Assembly: GCF_010994095.1 (NCBI RefSeq)
Contig: NZ_WJYO01000001.1
Span: 1,116,001-1,180,000, forward strand
Reading direction: 5' to 3'
From: Mumia xiangluensis
GTDB lineage: Bacteria > Actinomycetota > Actinomycetes > Propionibacteriales > Nocardioidaceae
DNA length: 64,000 nucleotides
The translations under genes and the position numbers were made by a program. The notes below the pieces were generated by a model. That model made no database searches. It was not told the DNA's origin and worked only from the letters and a program-made list of their open reading frames with translations. Below, piece after piece: positions 16,640-23,846 of this stretch (within the stretch, counting starts at the first letter, position 1; each line of letters opens with the position of its first letter).

Positions 16640-17107
16640 ATGCCACAGGGTCACAGTCCGCGCACGGTCCTGCTCGCCAGCGCCGTCGCAGGTCTCGCCA
16701 GCGGCGGTCGGTCCTCGCTCGGACCCGTCGTCACCTGCTTCGTGGGGACGACGTCCTCCTGGGCCCGAGCAGGGGCCGTCACCGGTGTCGCCGTCGAGCT
16801 CGTGGGTGACAAGCTGCCGCGCACTCCCGACCGTCTCGGCCTCGCGCCGCTGACCGGCCGGGTCGTTGCAGGTGGTGTGACCGGCGTGCTGCTCGCCCGC
16901 GCCCGCCGAGTCCGGGGCGCCCTGCCTGCTGTCGCCGGTGCCGGTGGAGCGCTCGCCGGTTCGTACGCTGGCGCAGCCTGGCGCGCTGCGTGGGCGCGGT
17001 CCGGGCGACCCGACCTGCCGGCCGCGATCATCGAGGACGCGGTCGCGATCGGGCTCGCGTACGCCGCCTACCGCGCGGTCTCGTCAGTCCCGACATCCTC
17101 CGCCTAG
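16640..17107 (+). CDS. small hydrophobic membrane protein, DUF4126-like
   Basis: A 155-residue protein with three or four hydrophobic helices. The opening LLASAVAGLASGGRSSLGP resembles the small-residue-rich first helix of DUF4126-type membrane proteins. AGGALAGSYAGAAWR and EDAVAIGLAYAAYR follow. The ATG at 16640 has an AAGGAG Shine-Dalgarno. No catalytic site is visible and its role is unknown. Its 3' end overlaps the end of the convergent DUF6191 gene by 4 bp. The family call is tentative. Confidence 0.65.
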   Translation: MPQGHSPRTVLLASAVAGLASGGRSSLGPVVTCFVGTTSSWARAGAVTGVAVELVGDKLPRTPDRLGLAPLTGRVVAGGVTGVLLARARRVRGALPAVAGAGGALAGSYAGAAWRAAWARSGRPDLPAAIIEDAVAIGLAYAAYRAVSSVPTSSA

Positions 17108-17439
17108 TCAGCCGGTGCGGAGCGATCTCGATCGGGCAGGCCGCTGACCCGAAGGCGTACGACTCCGCGCTCGAGGTCCACTCGACCCCACGGTGGTGTG
17201 CCGTCCGCGTCGTCGCTGCGGCGGACCCGCTGCGAGGCGCGGTGCTCCAGCGCATCCTGCGAGCCCGGTGCGACGACCCCGGTGAAGGCGTCGAAACCTG
17301 CGGCCGCGACGGGGGTGCGCGCCGTTTCGTCGCCGGCACGTCTGCGTCGGCGGGAGACGACCGTCTCGACCGCCGCGACAACGACGAGCAGCACCACGAT
17401 GGCGGGCAGCGTGGTCACGAGAAGGACGCCGGCGGACAT
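17104..17439 (-). CDS. DUF6191 family small membrane-anchored protein
   Basis: A 111-residue protein with one N-terminal helix (about residues 4-27, ending in the stop-transfer RRRRR). A cytoplasmic tail follows whose segment FDAFTGVVAPGSQDALEHRASQ, then WGRVDLERGVVRLR, resembles DUF6191 proteins of actinomycetes. Function is unknown. It converges on the preceding gene with a 4-bp overlap. No Shine-Dalgarno is obvious upstream of the ATG at 17439. Confidence 0.65.
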   Translation of the reverse strand: MSAGVLLVTTLPAIVVLLVVVAAVETVVSRRRRRAGDETARTPVAAAGFDAFTGVVAPGSQDALEHRASQRVRRSDDADGTPPWGRVDLERGVVRLRVSGLPDRDRSAPAD

Positions 17440-17471
17440 GCGTCGAGACTATCGGTGCGGCGGTGAGACGC

Positions 17472-17506
17472 CGAAGGCCCGCAGGCGTGCTGCCTGCGGG
17501 CCTTCG
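17472..17506 (-). terminator. terminator of tRNA-Phe
   Basis: CGAAGGCCCGCAGGC (17472-17486) and GCCTGCGGGCCTTCG (17492-17506) form a perfect 15-bp stem with a 5-nt loop, 9 bp downstream of the tRNA-Phe 3' end on the minus strand. Confidence 0.85.
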
Positions 17507-17514
17507 TGATGAGG

Positions 17515-17588
17515 TGGCCAGGGCCGGGGTCGAACCGGCGACCTTCCGCTTTTCAGGCGGACGCTCGTACCAACTGAGCTACCTGGCC
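17515..17588 (-). tRNA. tRNA-Phe (GAA)
   Basis: On the minus strand the acceptor stem GGCCAGG/CCTGGCC closes a full cloverleaf: D-arm GCTC...GAGC, anticodon stem TCCGC/GCGGA with loop CTGAAAA (anticodon GAA), and T-arm GCCGG-TTCGACC-CCGGC. The discriminator base is A, and CCA is not encoded. Confidence 0.96.
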
Positions 17589-17649
17589 GCTGCCGGTGAC
17601 GCAGAGCCACCAGGACAACGATGCGCCCGGGGCGACCCGGGCGAGCACC

Positions 17650-17655
17650 ACTATA
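17650..17655 (-). promoter_or_regulatory. candidate -10 (TATAGT) of tRNA-Phe
   Basis: On the minus strand TATAGT is followed by GGTGCTCGC. The same 12-bp string GCGAGCACCACT (plus strand, 17641-17652) recurs at the tRNA-Asp promoter (18537-18548). No clear -35 is visible because the nitroreductase terminator sits there. Confidence 0.45.
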
Positions 17656-17663
17656 CAAGGCGG

Positions 17664-17690
17664 TCCCGACCGGCGAGAAGCCGGTCGGGA
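17664..17690 (-). terminator. terminator of the nitroreductase gene
   Basis: TCCCGACCGGC (17664-17674) pairs perfectly with GCCGGTCGGGA (17680-17690) around a 5-nt loop, 15 bp beyond the nitroreductase stop. Confidence 0.8.
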
Positions 17691-17704
17691 GTCCCTGCTT
17701 CCGA

Positions 17705-18313
17705 TCAGACGACCGAGATGACGTCGGCGTCGTCGAGGCGCGGGAGCCGGTCGAGCCAGCTGTCCTCGGCGGGGTGGCCGATGTTGACGACGACGAGCGT
17801 CTTCTTCGACGTGCCGGCGTGGAACTCGGCATCGATGCCGGCGCCGTCGAAGCCGGTCATCGGGCCTGCGTAGAGGCCGGCGGCGCGGACGCCGATGATG
17901 AAGTAGCCGATCTGCAGGCCCGTGTTGAGGTCCGCCATGGACGTACGGCTGTCCTCCTGGCCGTGGAGCATGTCGCGGATGCCGGGGGCGTGCGGGAAGA
18001 CCGTCGGGAGGTTCTCGTGGAACTCGGCGTCCGACGCGAGGATCGCGACGAGGGGGGCCTTGCCGGTCTTCGCGCGGTTGCCCTCGGACATGTGGGGCAG
18101 CAGACGCTCACGGCCGACGGCACTCTCCACGAGGGTGATGCGCAGCGGCTGGCTGTTCATGGCAGTAGGGCCGAACTTCACGAGGTCGTACACGGCGCGG
18201 ATCTCGTCAGCGGTGACGGGCTCGTCGGTGAAGGCGTTCGCGGTACGGGCCTCGCGGAAGAGGAGGTCCTGCGCAGCGCGGGGGAGCTGAAGCTCGGGCA
18301 GAGTGATGGTCAT
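17705..18313 (-). CDS. nitroreductase family protein, RutE-like (malonic semialdehyde reductase type)
   Basis: A 202-residue FMN-dependent oxidoreductase. ARTANAFTDEPVTADEIRAVYDLVKFGPTAMNSQP is the FMN-binding start of the RutE subgroup (NAFTD near residue 25, PTAMNSQP near 48). The later segments NLPTVFPHAP and MTGFDGAGIDAEF also fit. RutE reduces malonic semialdehyde to 3-hydroxypropionate in uracil degradation, but no other rut gene is nearby, so the substrate is open. It lies between tRNA-Asp and tRNA-Phe on the same strand and has its own terminator. The ATG at 18313 is preferred to an upstream in-frame ATG. Confidence 0.82.
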   Translation of the reverse strand: MTITLPELQLPRAAQDLLFREARTANAFTDEPVTADEIRAVYDLVKFGPTAMNSQPLRITLVESAVGRERLLPHMSEGNRAKTGKAPLVAILASDAEFHENLPTVFPHAPGIRDMLHGQEDSRTSMADLNTGLQIGYFIIGVRAAGLYAGPMTGFDGAGIDAEFHAGTSKKTLVVVNIGHPAEDSWLDRLPRLDDADVISVV

Positions 18314-18394
18314 GGTGGTTGAAACGCCAACCATAAAGGGTGTGTTCCGCAACCTTCTGTGGCATGAGTCACGGGCTGAGGCCGCAACGAACGA

Positions 18395-18426
18395 CGAAGG
18401 TCCGAGCCGGATGGCTCGGACCTTCG
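18395..18426 (-). terminator. terminator of tRNA-Asp
   Basis: CGAAGGTCCGAGCC (18395-18408) pairs perfectly with GGCTCGGACCTTCG (18413-18426) around a 4-nt loop, 8 bp past the tRNA-Asp 3' end. Confidence 0.85.
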
Positions 18427-18433
18427 TTGCTTG

Positions 18434-18507
18434 CGACCCTGACGAGACTCGAACTCGCGACCTCCGCCGTGACAGGGCGGCGCGCTAACCAACTGCGCCA
18501 CAGGGCC
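18434..18507 (-). tRNA. tRNA-Asp (GTC)
   Basis: The minus strand gives the acceptor stem GGCCCTG/CAGGGTC (one G-T pair), D-arm GCGC...GCGC, anticodon loop CTGTCAC (anticodon GTC) and T-arm GCGAG-TTCGAGT-CTCGT. The discriminator is G, as expected for Asp. CCA is not encoded. Confidence 0.96.
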
Positions 18508-18545
18508 ATTGTTCAGTTTTCGCACCGCTCAGCGGTGCGAGCACC

Positions 18546-18574
18546 ACTTTAGCGGACGCCTCTCTGGACTCCAA
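18546..18574 (-). promoter_or_regulatory. tRNA-Asp promoter (TTGGAG, 17 bp, TAAAGT)
   Basis: On the minus strand TTGGAG (18574-18569) and TAAAGT (18551-18546) are separated by exactly 17 bp. A perfect 9-bp palindrome (18521-18539) lies between the promoter and the tRNA 5' end. This implies tRNA-Asp is transcribed independently of tRNA-Glu. Confidence 0.55.
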
Positions 18575-18624
18575 AACGGGGGTCCCTGTTTTGGGCACCC
18601 GCCCCAGAACGAGTCGAGAGAGCG

Positions 18625-18697
18625 TACCCCCTACGGGATTCGAACCCGCGCTACCGCCTTGAAAGGGCGGCGTCCTAGGCCGCTAGACGAAGGGGGC
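18625..18697 (-). tRNA. tRNA-Glu (TTC)
   Basis: The minus strand gives the acceptor stem GCCCCCT/AGGGGGT, anticodon loop CTTTCAA (anticodon TTC) and T-arm GCGGG-TTCGAAT-CCCGT. The discriminator is A. It is the most upstream of the three tRNA genes on this strand. Confidence 0.96.
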
Positions 18698-18806
18698 GCC
18701 CCGCACCCGTTCAAAGCGGTGCGGACGGTTCATCGTACGGGGAGGCCCTGCGTGGCGCCAAAGCCGGGACGACCTCCTGGTGCGCTCGGGCAGACTGGAT
18801 CCCGTG

Positions 18807-19154
18807 ATGGACATGTCGCAGGACCGCTTCGCCGAGCTGGTCGAGCAGGCGTTCGACGCCCTTCCGGAAGACCTCGTCGGTCTCCTCGAGAACGTCGTGC
18901 TGCTCATCGAGGACGATGCGCCCGCGGACGACCCCACCCTGCTCGGGCTGTACGACGGAGTTCCCGTCACCGAGCGCACCTCCGCCTACGGGGGTGTCCT
19001 GCCGGACCGGATCACGATCTACCGCAACCCGACCCTCGCCATCTGCGACGTCGAGGAAGACGTGGTGGAGGAGGTCGGGATCACCGTCGCGCACGAGATC
19101 GCGCACTACTTCGGGATCGACGACGACCGCCTTCACGAGCTGGGGTACGCGTGA
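18807..19154 (+). CDS. minimal zinc metallopeptidase family protein
   Basis: A 115-residue protein of the DUF1025 / minimal-zincin family. The zinc-binding helix AHEIAHYFGIDDDRLHELGY carries His96-Glu97-xx-His100 and a downstream Asp/His, near the C-terminus as is normal for this compact family. Acidic stretches such as LIEDDAPADDP and the Tyr-rich PDRITIYRNPT segment are also typical. The physiological substrate of the family is unknown. The ATG at 18807 is used (a GTG immediately precedes it). Its stop overlaps the GTG start of the pirin gene, so the two are coupled. Confidence 0.85.
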   Translation: MDMSQDRFAELVEQAFDALPEDLVGLLENVVLLIEDDAPADDPTLLGLYDGVPVTERTSAYGGVLPDRITIYRNPTLAICDVEEDVVEEVGITVAHEIAHYFGIDDDRLHELGYA

Positions 19155-19936
19155 GGGGTTTCGACGCGCTGCGCTCGCTCAACGAGCGGTGGAGGGGGCG
19201 CAGCGCGTCGGGGCCGCGCCGCGAGCTCGCGGTGATCCGCGCCGACGACCGGTACGCGACGCGTCGCGACGGGATCACGACGCGCCACAGCTTCTCGTAC
19301 GGGGACCACTACGACCCCGACAACGTGGCGTTCGGTCCGCTGCGTGCGGTGAACGAGGAGCGGCTCGAGCCTGGCGCCGGCTACGACAGCCACCGGCACA
19401 GCGACGTCGAGATCGTCACCTGGGTTCTCGACGGCGCGCTCGCGCACGAGGACTCGACCGGCACGCGCGGGGTGGTCCGACCGGGCGAGGTGCAGCACGT
19501 CAGTGCGCGCGCAGGCGTCGAGCACACCGAGCGCAACGCGTCGGCGACCGAGCCGCTGCGTTTCCTCCAGATGATGCTCGCCCCGTCCGACGGCGAGCTC
19601 GCGGACCCCGATCCCGGGCCGCCGGCGTACCGGCAGTGGGACCTCCAGGGAGCCCGCGGATACCTTCTCGACGTCCTGCGGCTGCGCGACGGCGTCACGC
19701 TGCACGCGGCGCTGCTCGATGCCGGTGACGTCGTGGCACTCCCCGAGGACGGCCGGCTGCACCTGCAGGTCACGCGTGGACGGGTCGTGGTCGAAGGCAG
19801 GACGCTCGACGTCGGCGACGTGCTGCGCGCGACGGGGGACGGTCCGGTGCGTGTGACCGCTGACACGTCGTCCGAGATACTGGCGTGGCACTTCGCCGCC
19901 GAGCAGCCGCCCGGCAACGACCAAGGAGCATCGTGA
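19151..19936 (+). CDS. pirin family protein
   Basis: A 261-residue bicupin. The N-terminal cupin has the pirin metal-site pattern ([35 protein letters not shown]). Family members bind iron and act as quercetin dioxygenases or redox-linked regulators; which applies here is unknown. The GTG start at 19151 overlaps the metallopeptidase stop (GTGA). The stop overlaps the aroQ ATG by one base, completing a three-gene operon. The C-terminal cupin is poorly conserved, as usual. Confidence 0.88.
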   Translation: MRGFDALRSLNERWRGRSASGPRRELAVIRADDRYATRRDGITTRHSFSYGDHYDPDNVAFGPLRAVNEERLEPGAGYDSHRHSDVEIVTWVLDGALAHEDSTGTRGVVRPGEVQHVSARAGVEHTERNASATEPLRFLQMMLAPSDGELADPDPGPPAYRQWDLQGARGYLLDVLRLRDGVTLHAALLDAGDVVALPEDGRLHLQVTRGRVVVEGRTLDVGDVLRATGDGPVRVTADTSSEILAWHFAAEQPPGNDQGAS

Positions 19937-20358
19937 TGGCCAGCGTCCTCGTCCTCAACGGCCCGAACCTCAACCGCCTCGGGCTGCGGGAACCCGCCAT
20001 CTACGGCGACCGCACCTACGACGACCTCGTCGCTCTCTGCCACGCGACCGCGGCCGAGCTGAACCTCGACGTCGACGTGCGCCAGACGAACGACGAGGCC
20101 GAGATGATCGGCTGGGTCCACGCCGCCGCCGACGAGGGCAACCCGGTGATCATCAACGCCGGAGCCTGGACGCACACGTCGATCGCACTCCGTGACGCGG
20201 TGGCGATGGTGTCCGCCCCGGTGGTCGAGGTGCACATCTCGAACGTGCACGCGCGCGAGGAGTTCCGGCACCACTCGTACCTCTCTGCTGTCGCCACCGG
20301 CGTCATCGTCGGGCTCGGCTTCGAGGGGTACGTCGCTGCGCTGCGCTTCGTGAGCTGA
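19936..20358 (+). CDS. aroQ: type II 3-dehydroquinate dehydratase
   Basis: A 140-residue dodecameric shikimate-pathway enzyme that converts 3-dehydroquinate to 3-dehydroshikimate. It has [17 protein letters not shown] with the active-site Tyr23 on the flexible lid, [28 protein letters not shown] supplying the catalytic His and substrate Arg, and the C-terminal GFEGYVAAL. Length is typical. The Shine-Dalgarno AAGGAGC precedes the ATG at 19936. It lies last in an operon with pirin and metallopeptidase genes and no other aro gene. Confidence 0.96.
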   Translation: MASVLVLNGPNLNRLGLREPAIYGDRTYDDLVALCHATAAELNLDVDVRQTNDEAEMIGWVHAAADEGNPVIINAGAWTHTSIALRDAVAMVSAPVVEVHISNVHAREEFRHHSYLSAVATGVIVGLGFEGYVAALRFVS

Positions 20359-20464
20359 GCACGCGTCACGGAGGTCGGGCGCGCAGCGTACGCCTGTGTG
20401 TCGGGTTGGGACATAGCGGACACCGATCTAGCGAGCGTCGGTGTGCGTGCTTAGTCTGAGCATC

Positions 20465-21901
20465 GTGAGCGACCTCGTCGGACACGACCTTGTAGGCCAC
20501 ACGGACCACGATGGCGCCGTGCGCAGGCTCAGAGCCTCGTACGACGCCATCCCCGATGGTGCGCCGGTGCGGCTGGCGAAACGCACCACCAACCTGTTCC
20601 GGCCGCGCGACGCGACGGATGCGCCCGGCCTGGACGTCAGCGGGCTCACCGGTGTCATCAGCGTCGACATCGACCCCGAGACCGGCGAGGCGACGGCAGA
20701 CGTGCAGGGCATGTGCACGTACGAGGATCTCGTCGCCGTGACGCTGGCGCGCGGCTACATCCCGTACGTCGTGCCGCAGCTCCGCACGATCACGCTCGGC
20801 GGCGCGGTGACAGGGCTCGGCATCGAGGCGACGTCGTTCCGCAACGGGCTCCCGCACGAGTCCGTCGTCGAGATGGACGTGTTCACCGGCGCCGGCGAGG
20901 TGGTCACGTGCAGTCGCGACGTCGAGAGCCGGCTGTTCTTCGCGTTCCCCAACTCGTACGGCACGCTCGGCTACTCCACGCGCATCCGCATCCTGCTCGA
21001 GAAGGCGCCGGGGTGGGTCCGGCTGCGCCACGTGCGCTTCGACGACGCGGACGCGGCTGCCGCGGCGATCGCGCGCATCGTGACCGACCGCAGCGACGCG
21101 GGTGTCCGGGTCGACGCGATCGACGGCACGGCGTTCAGTCCTGGCGAGATCTACCTGACCCTCGCCGAGTTCACCGCCACCGACCCGGCCGCCGACGGCG
21201 AGGACGTCAGCGACTACACCGGGCAGCAGATCTACTACCGCTCCGTCCGCGAGCGGACCACCGACGTGCTGACGATGGCCGACTACCTCTGGCGCTGGGA
21301 CACCGACTGGTTCTGGTGCAGCGGCGCCTTCGGCGCACAAAATCCGTTGATCCGCCGCGTGTGGCCACGGAAATATCGTCGGAGTGACGTCTACCAGCGG
21401 TTCGTCGGCCTCGACACGAAGTACGCGCTGGCGCGACGCCTCGACCGCATCAAGCGCAACGGCATCGCCCAGCGTGAGCGCGTCATCCAGGACATCGAGG
21501 TCTCCGTCGACCGGCTCGCCGAGTTCCTCCGGTGGTTCGACGACGAGGTCGGCATGCGTCCGGTGTGGCTGTGCCCGCTGCGACTGCGCGAGCCCGACGG
21601 GCCCGGCAGTGCGACGCACTGGCCGCTCTACCCGCTCGAGCCCGCGACGACGTACGTCAACGTCGGCTTCTGGGGGACGGTGGCCGTGCCGGCCGACGCG
21701 CCCCCGGGGATGGTGAACCGGCGTGTCGAGACCGAGGTCCATGCACTCGGCGGCCACAAGTCGCTGTACTCCGAGGCGTTCTACGACGCGGACACGTTCG
21801 CTGAGCTCTACAACCTGCCCCACCTCGCCGAGGTGAAGGCCATGTACGACCCCAAGGACCGGTTGACCGGCCTGTACGAGAAAGCGGTGAAGCGGCGATG
21901 A
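20465..21901 (+). CDS. tmsA: FAD-dependent reductase for 10-methyl fatty acid synthesis (TmsA/BfaA)
   Basis: A 478-residue FAD-linked oxidoreductase related to DHCR24-type enzymes. The FAD-binding-4 domain (about residues 40-180) has VDVQ-type strands, then YIPYVVPQLRTITLGGAVTG and FPNSYGTLGYSTRI; the C-terminal cap contains WLCPLRLREPDGPG. Adjacent to a CFA-synthase-like methyltransferase, it matches the mycobacterial pair (Rv0449c type). There the reductase reduces the 10-methylene group to give 10-methylstearate (tuberculostearate). The GTG at 20465 was chosen (MSDLVGHD...); an earlier in-frame GTG is at 20441. It overlaps the methyltransferase by ATGA. Confidence 0.82.
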   Translation: MSDLVGHDLVGHTDHDGAVRRLRASYDAIPDGAPVRLAKRTTNLFRPRDATDAPGLDVSGLTGVISVDIDPETGEATADVQGMCTYEDLVAVTLARGYIPYVVPQLRTITLGGAVTGLGIEATSFRNGLPHESVVEMDVFTGAGEVVTCSRDVESRLFFAFPNSYGTLGYSTRIRILLEKAPGWVRLRHVRFDDADAAAAAIARIVTDRSDAGVRVDAIDGTAFSPGEIYLTLAEFTATDPAADGEDVSDYTGQQIYYRSVRERTTDVLTMADYLWRWDTDWFWCSGAFGAQNPLIRRVWPRKYRRSDVYQRFVGLDTKYALARRLDRIKRNGIAQRERVIQDIEVSVDRLAEFLRWFDDEVGMRPVWLCPLRLREPDGPGSATHWPLYPLEPATTYVNVGFWGTVAVPADAPPGMVNRRVETEVHALGGHKSLYSEAFYDADTFAELYNLPHLAEVKAMYDPKDRLTGLYEKAVKRR

Positions 21902-23190
21902 CGACCATGACGAAGACCACGATCACCTTGGGCGAGGCCATCGAGCGGCTCGTGCCGGGCGGTGTGTCGTTCCGGTTCGAGGGCTACGACGGGAGCACAG
22001 CCGGCCCCGACGACGCCCCGATCACGGTCCGCCTGCTCAACGAGCGTGGCCTCTCCTACATCATGAGTGCGCCGGGCGACCTCGGGTTCGCACGCGCGTA
22101 CGTCACGGGTGACCTCGAGATCGACGGAGCGCACCCGGGCGACCCGTACGACGCGCTGGTGCATCTCATGGACAAGACACGGCTGCGTGCGCCGTCGGCG
22201 GCGGAGACGTTCCGCGTCGTCAAGGCGCTCGGGCTCGCTCATCTCGTCCCGCCGCCGCCCCCGCCGCAGGAGCACCTGCCGCGCTGGCGCCGCGCGCTCG
22301 AGGGACTACGGCACTCCAAGACGCGTGACGCGGTCGCGATCCACCACCACTACGACGTGTCCAACCGGTTCTACGAGCTCGTCCTCGGGCCGTCGATGAC
22401 GTACACGTGCGCGGTGTTCCCGAAGTCCGGCTCGTCGTTGGAGGAGGCGCAGTTCGAGAAGTACGACCTGGTGTGCCGCAAGCTCGACCTGCAGCCGGGG
22501 CAGCGTCTCCTCGACATCGGGTGCGGATGGGGCGGCATGGTCCGCCACGCCGCGAAGCACTACGGCGTGAAGGTCATCGGTGCCACGCTCTCGGAGCAGC
22601 AGGCGCTGTGGGCGCAGGAGGCGATCGCTCGCGAGGGGTTGTCCGACCTCGCGGAGGTGCGGTTCTCCGACTATCGCGACATCGTGGAGACCGGCTTCGA
22701 CGCCATCAGCTCGATCGGCCTGACCGAGCACATCGGGGTCCACAACTACCCCGCCTACTTCGCCTTCATCCGCGACCACCTCAAGGTCGGCGGGCGCCTG
22801 CTCAACCACTGCATCACGCGCCCGGACAACCGTGCGCGCGCGTCGGCGGGCCACTTCATCGACCGGTACGTCTTCCCGGACGGCGAGCTCACCGGGTCCG
22901 GCCGCATCATCACCGAGGTCCAGGACGCCGGTCTCGAGGTGCAGCACGAGGAGAACCTCCGCATGCACTACGCGATGACACTGCGCGAGTGGAACCGCAA
23001 CCTGCGCGACAACTGGGACGAGGCGGTCGCGGAGGTCGGGCTCGGCACCGCCAAGGTGTGGGGTCTCTACATGGCCGGCTCGCGGCTCGGCTTCGAGCGC
23101 AACACGATCCAGCTGCACCACGTGCTCGCGACCAAGACCGACCCGTCGGGCGAGACGACGTTCCCGCTCCGGCCGACCTGGGGGAGCTGA
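21898..23190 (+). CDS. tmsB: SAM-dependent 10-methylene fatty acid methyltransferase (TmsB/BfaB)
   Basis: A 430-residue CFA-synthase-family enzyme that methylates the double bond of phospholipid oleoyl chains. It has the family's N-terminal lipid-binding region (about residues 1-130), then AIHHHYDVSNRFYELVLGPSMTYTCAVF, the SAM motif LLDIGCGWGGM (about 202-212), and GLTEHIGVHNYPAYF. A Pro-rich linker PPPPPP sits near residue 118. Translational coupling to the FAD reductase identifies the pair as the 10-methyl branched fatty acid system rather than a lone cyclopropane synthase. Confidence 0.85.
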   Translation: MTTMTKTTITLGEAIERLVPGGVSFRFEGYDGSTAGPDDAPITVRLLNERGLSYIMSAPGDLGFARAYVTGDLEIDGAHPGDPYDALVHLMDKTRLRAPSAAETFRVVKALGLAHLVPPPPPPQEHLPRWRRALEGLRHSKTRDAVAIHHHYDVSNRFYELVLGPSMTYTCAVFPKSGSSLEEAQFEKYDLVCRKLDLQPGQRLLDIGCGWGGMVRHAAKHYGVKVIGATLSEQQALWAQEAIAREGLSDLAEVRFSDYRDIVETGFDAISSIGLTEHIGVHNYPAYFAFIRDHLKVGGRLLNHCITRPDNRARASAGHFIDRYVFPDGELTGSGRIITEVQDAGLEVQHEENLRMHYAMTLREWNRNLRDNWDEAVAEVGLGTAKVWGLYMAGSRLGFERNTIQLHHVLATKTDPSGETTFPLRPTWGS

Positions 23191-23229
23191 CGCGATCGCC
23201 TGGACCGCCCGAGGCCGTACGCTGCGGCC

Positions 23230-23781
23230 GTGACAGTTGACGGGACCACCAGCGACGTCGTCGGGATCGTGCGCTACCGCTTCGACCGACTGGAGGTGTT
23301 CGACAAGCGCATCCGTCGTTCGATGGCGATCAACGCCGTGCTCCTCGCGGTGCTGGTGACGGTCGCGCTCGGGTTCGGCGCGCTCACGGCAGCGGTCGGT
23401 GCGGTCGTGCTCGTCATCTCCGTGACGTTCGCCCTGCTGGGAGCTGTCCAGGCGTACGTGCTCGTGGCGACGTGGCGGTTCCGACGCGGGTTGCCCCGAC
23501 GAGGTCTCCACGACGTGGCCATCGTCGTACGCGTGTCCGGCCTCGACGTGGCGTGGCCCGACGTGGGCCCCGAACACCCGGCCACGTTCACGTGGGCCGA
23601 CCTCGCCCAGGTCGGCGTACGCGGACCTGCGCATCGCCGCGCCCTACGGATCCGCGCTCACCGTCGTCCCGCGGGGTCGTGGTGGCGGTCTGCGTTCATC
23701 CCGCAGGACCTCCTCGACACCCCGATCGAGGTGATCGCGCGCGACGTCGCCGCACTGACCGGCGGCCACGTCCGCTCCTGA
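23230..23781 (+). CDS. two-helix membrane protein downstream of tmsAB
   Basis: A 183-residue protein with two adjacent transmembrane helices (about residues 37-80), then a soluble beta-rich segment resembling a bacterial PH-like domain (DVAIVVRVSGLDVAWPDV, FTWADLAQVGVRG). It begins with GTG 39 bp after tmsB and ends just before a terminator, so it belongs to the tms transcript. I recall that some tms loci have a third gene (tmsC), but I cannot confirm that this is its homologue. A role in membrane-lipid modification or sensing is inference from position only. Confidence 0.6.
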   Translation: MTVDGTTSDVVGIVRYRFDRLEVFDKRIRRSMAINAVLLAVLVTVALGFGALTAAVGAVVLVISVTFALLGAVQAYVLVATWRFRRGLPRRGLHDVAIVVRVSGLDVAWPDVGPEHPATFTWADLAQVGVRGPAHRRALRIRAHRRPAGSWWRSAFIPQDLLDTPIEVIARDVAALTGGHVRS

Positions 23782-23786
23782 CGCAA

Positions 23787-23828
23787 GACCCGACGTCCTT
23801 CCCCTGATCCGGGGCGGGACGTCGGGTC
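23787..23828 (+). terminator. terminator between the tms operon and the MMPL gene
   Basis: GACCCGACGTCC (23787-23798) pairs perfectly with GGACGTCGGGTC (23817-23828), with a nested CCCC/GGGG in the loop. It starts 5 bp after the last tms-operon stop and 18 bp before the convergent MMPL stop. Confidence 0.8.
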
Positions 23829-23846
23829 CTCGTGTCGGGTCGTCGG

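Noticed and set aside
18521-18539. Perfect 9-bp palindrome as terminator of tRNA-Glu
   Set aside because: It lies downstream of the tRNA-Asp -10 element and has no T-run on the minus strand, so it may be part of the tRNA-Asp leader. It was not called as a terminator.
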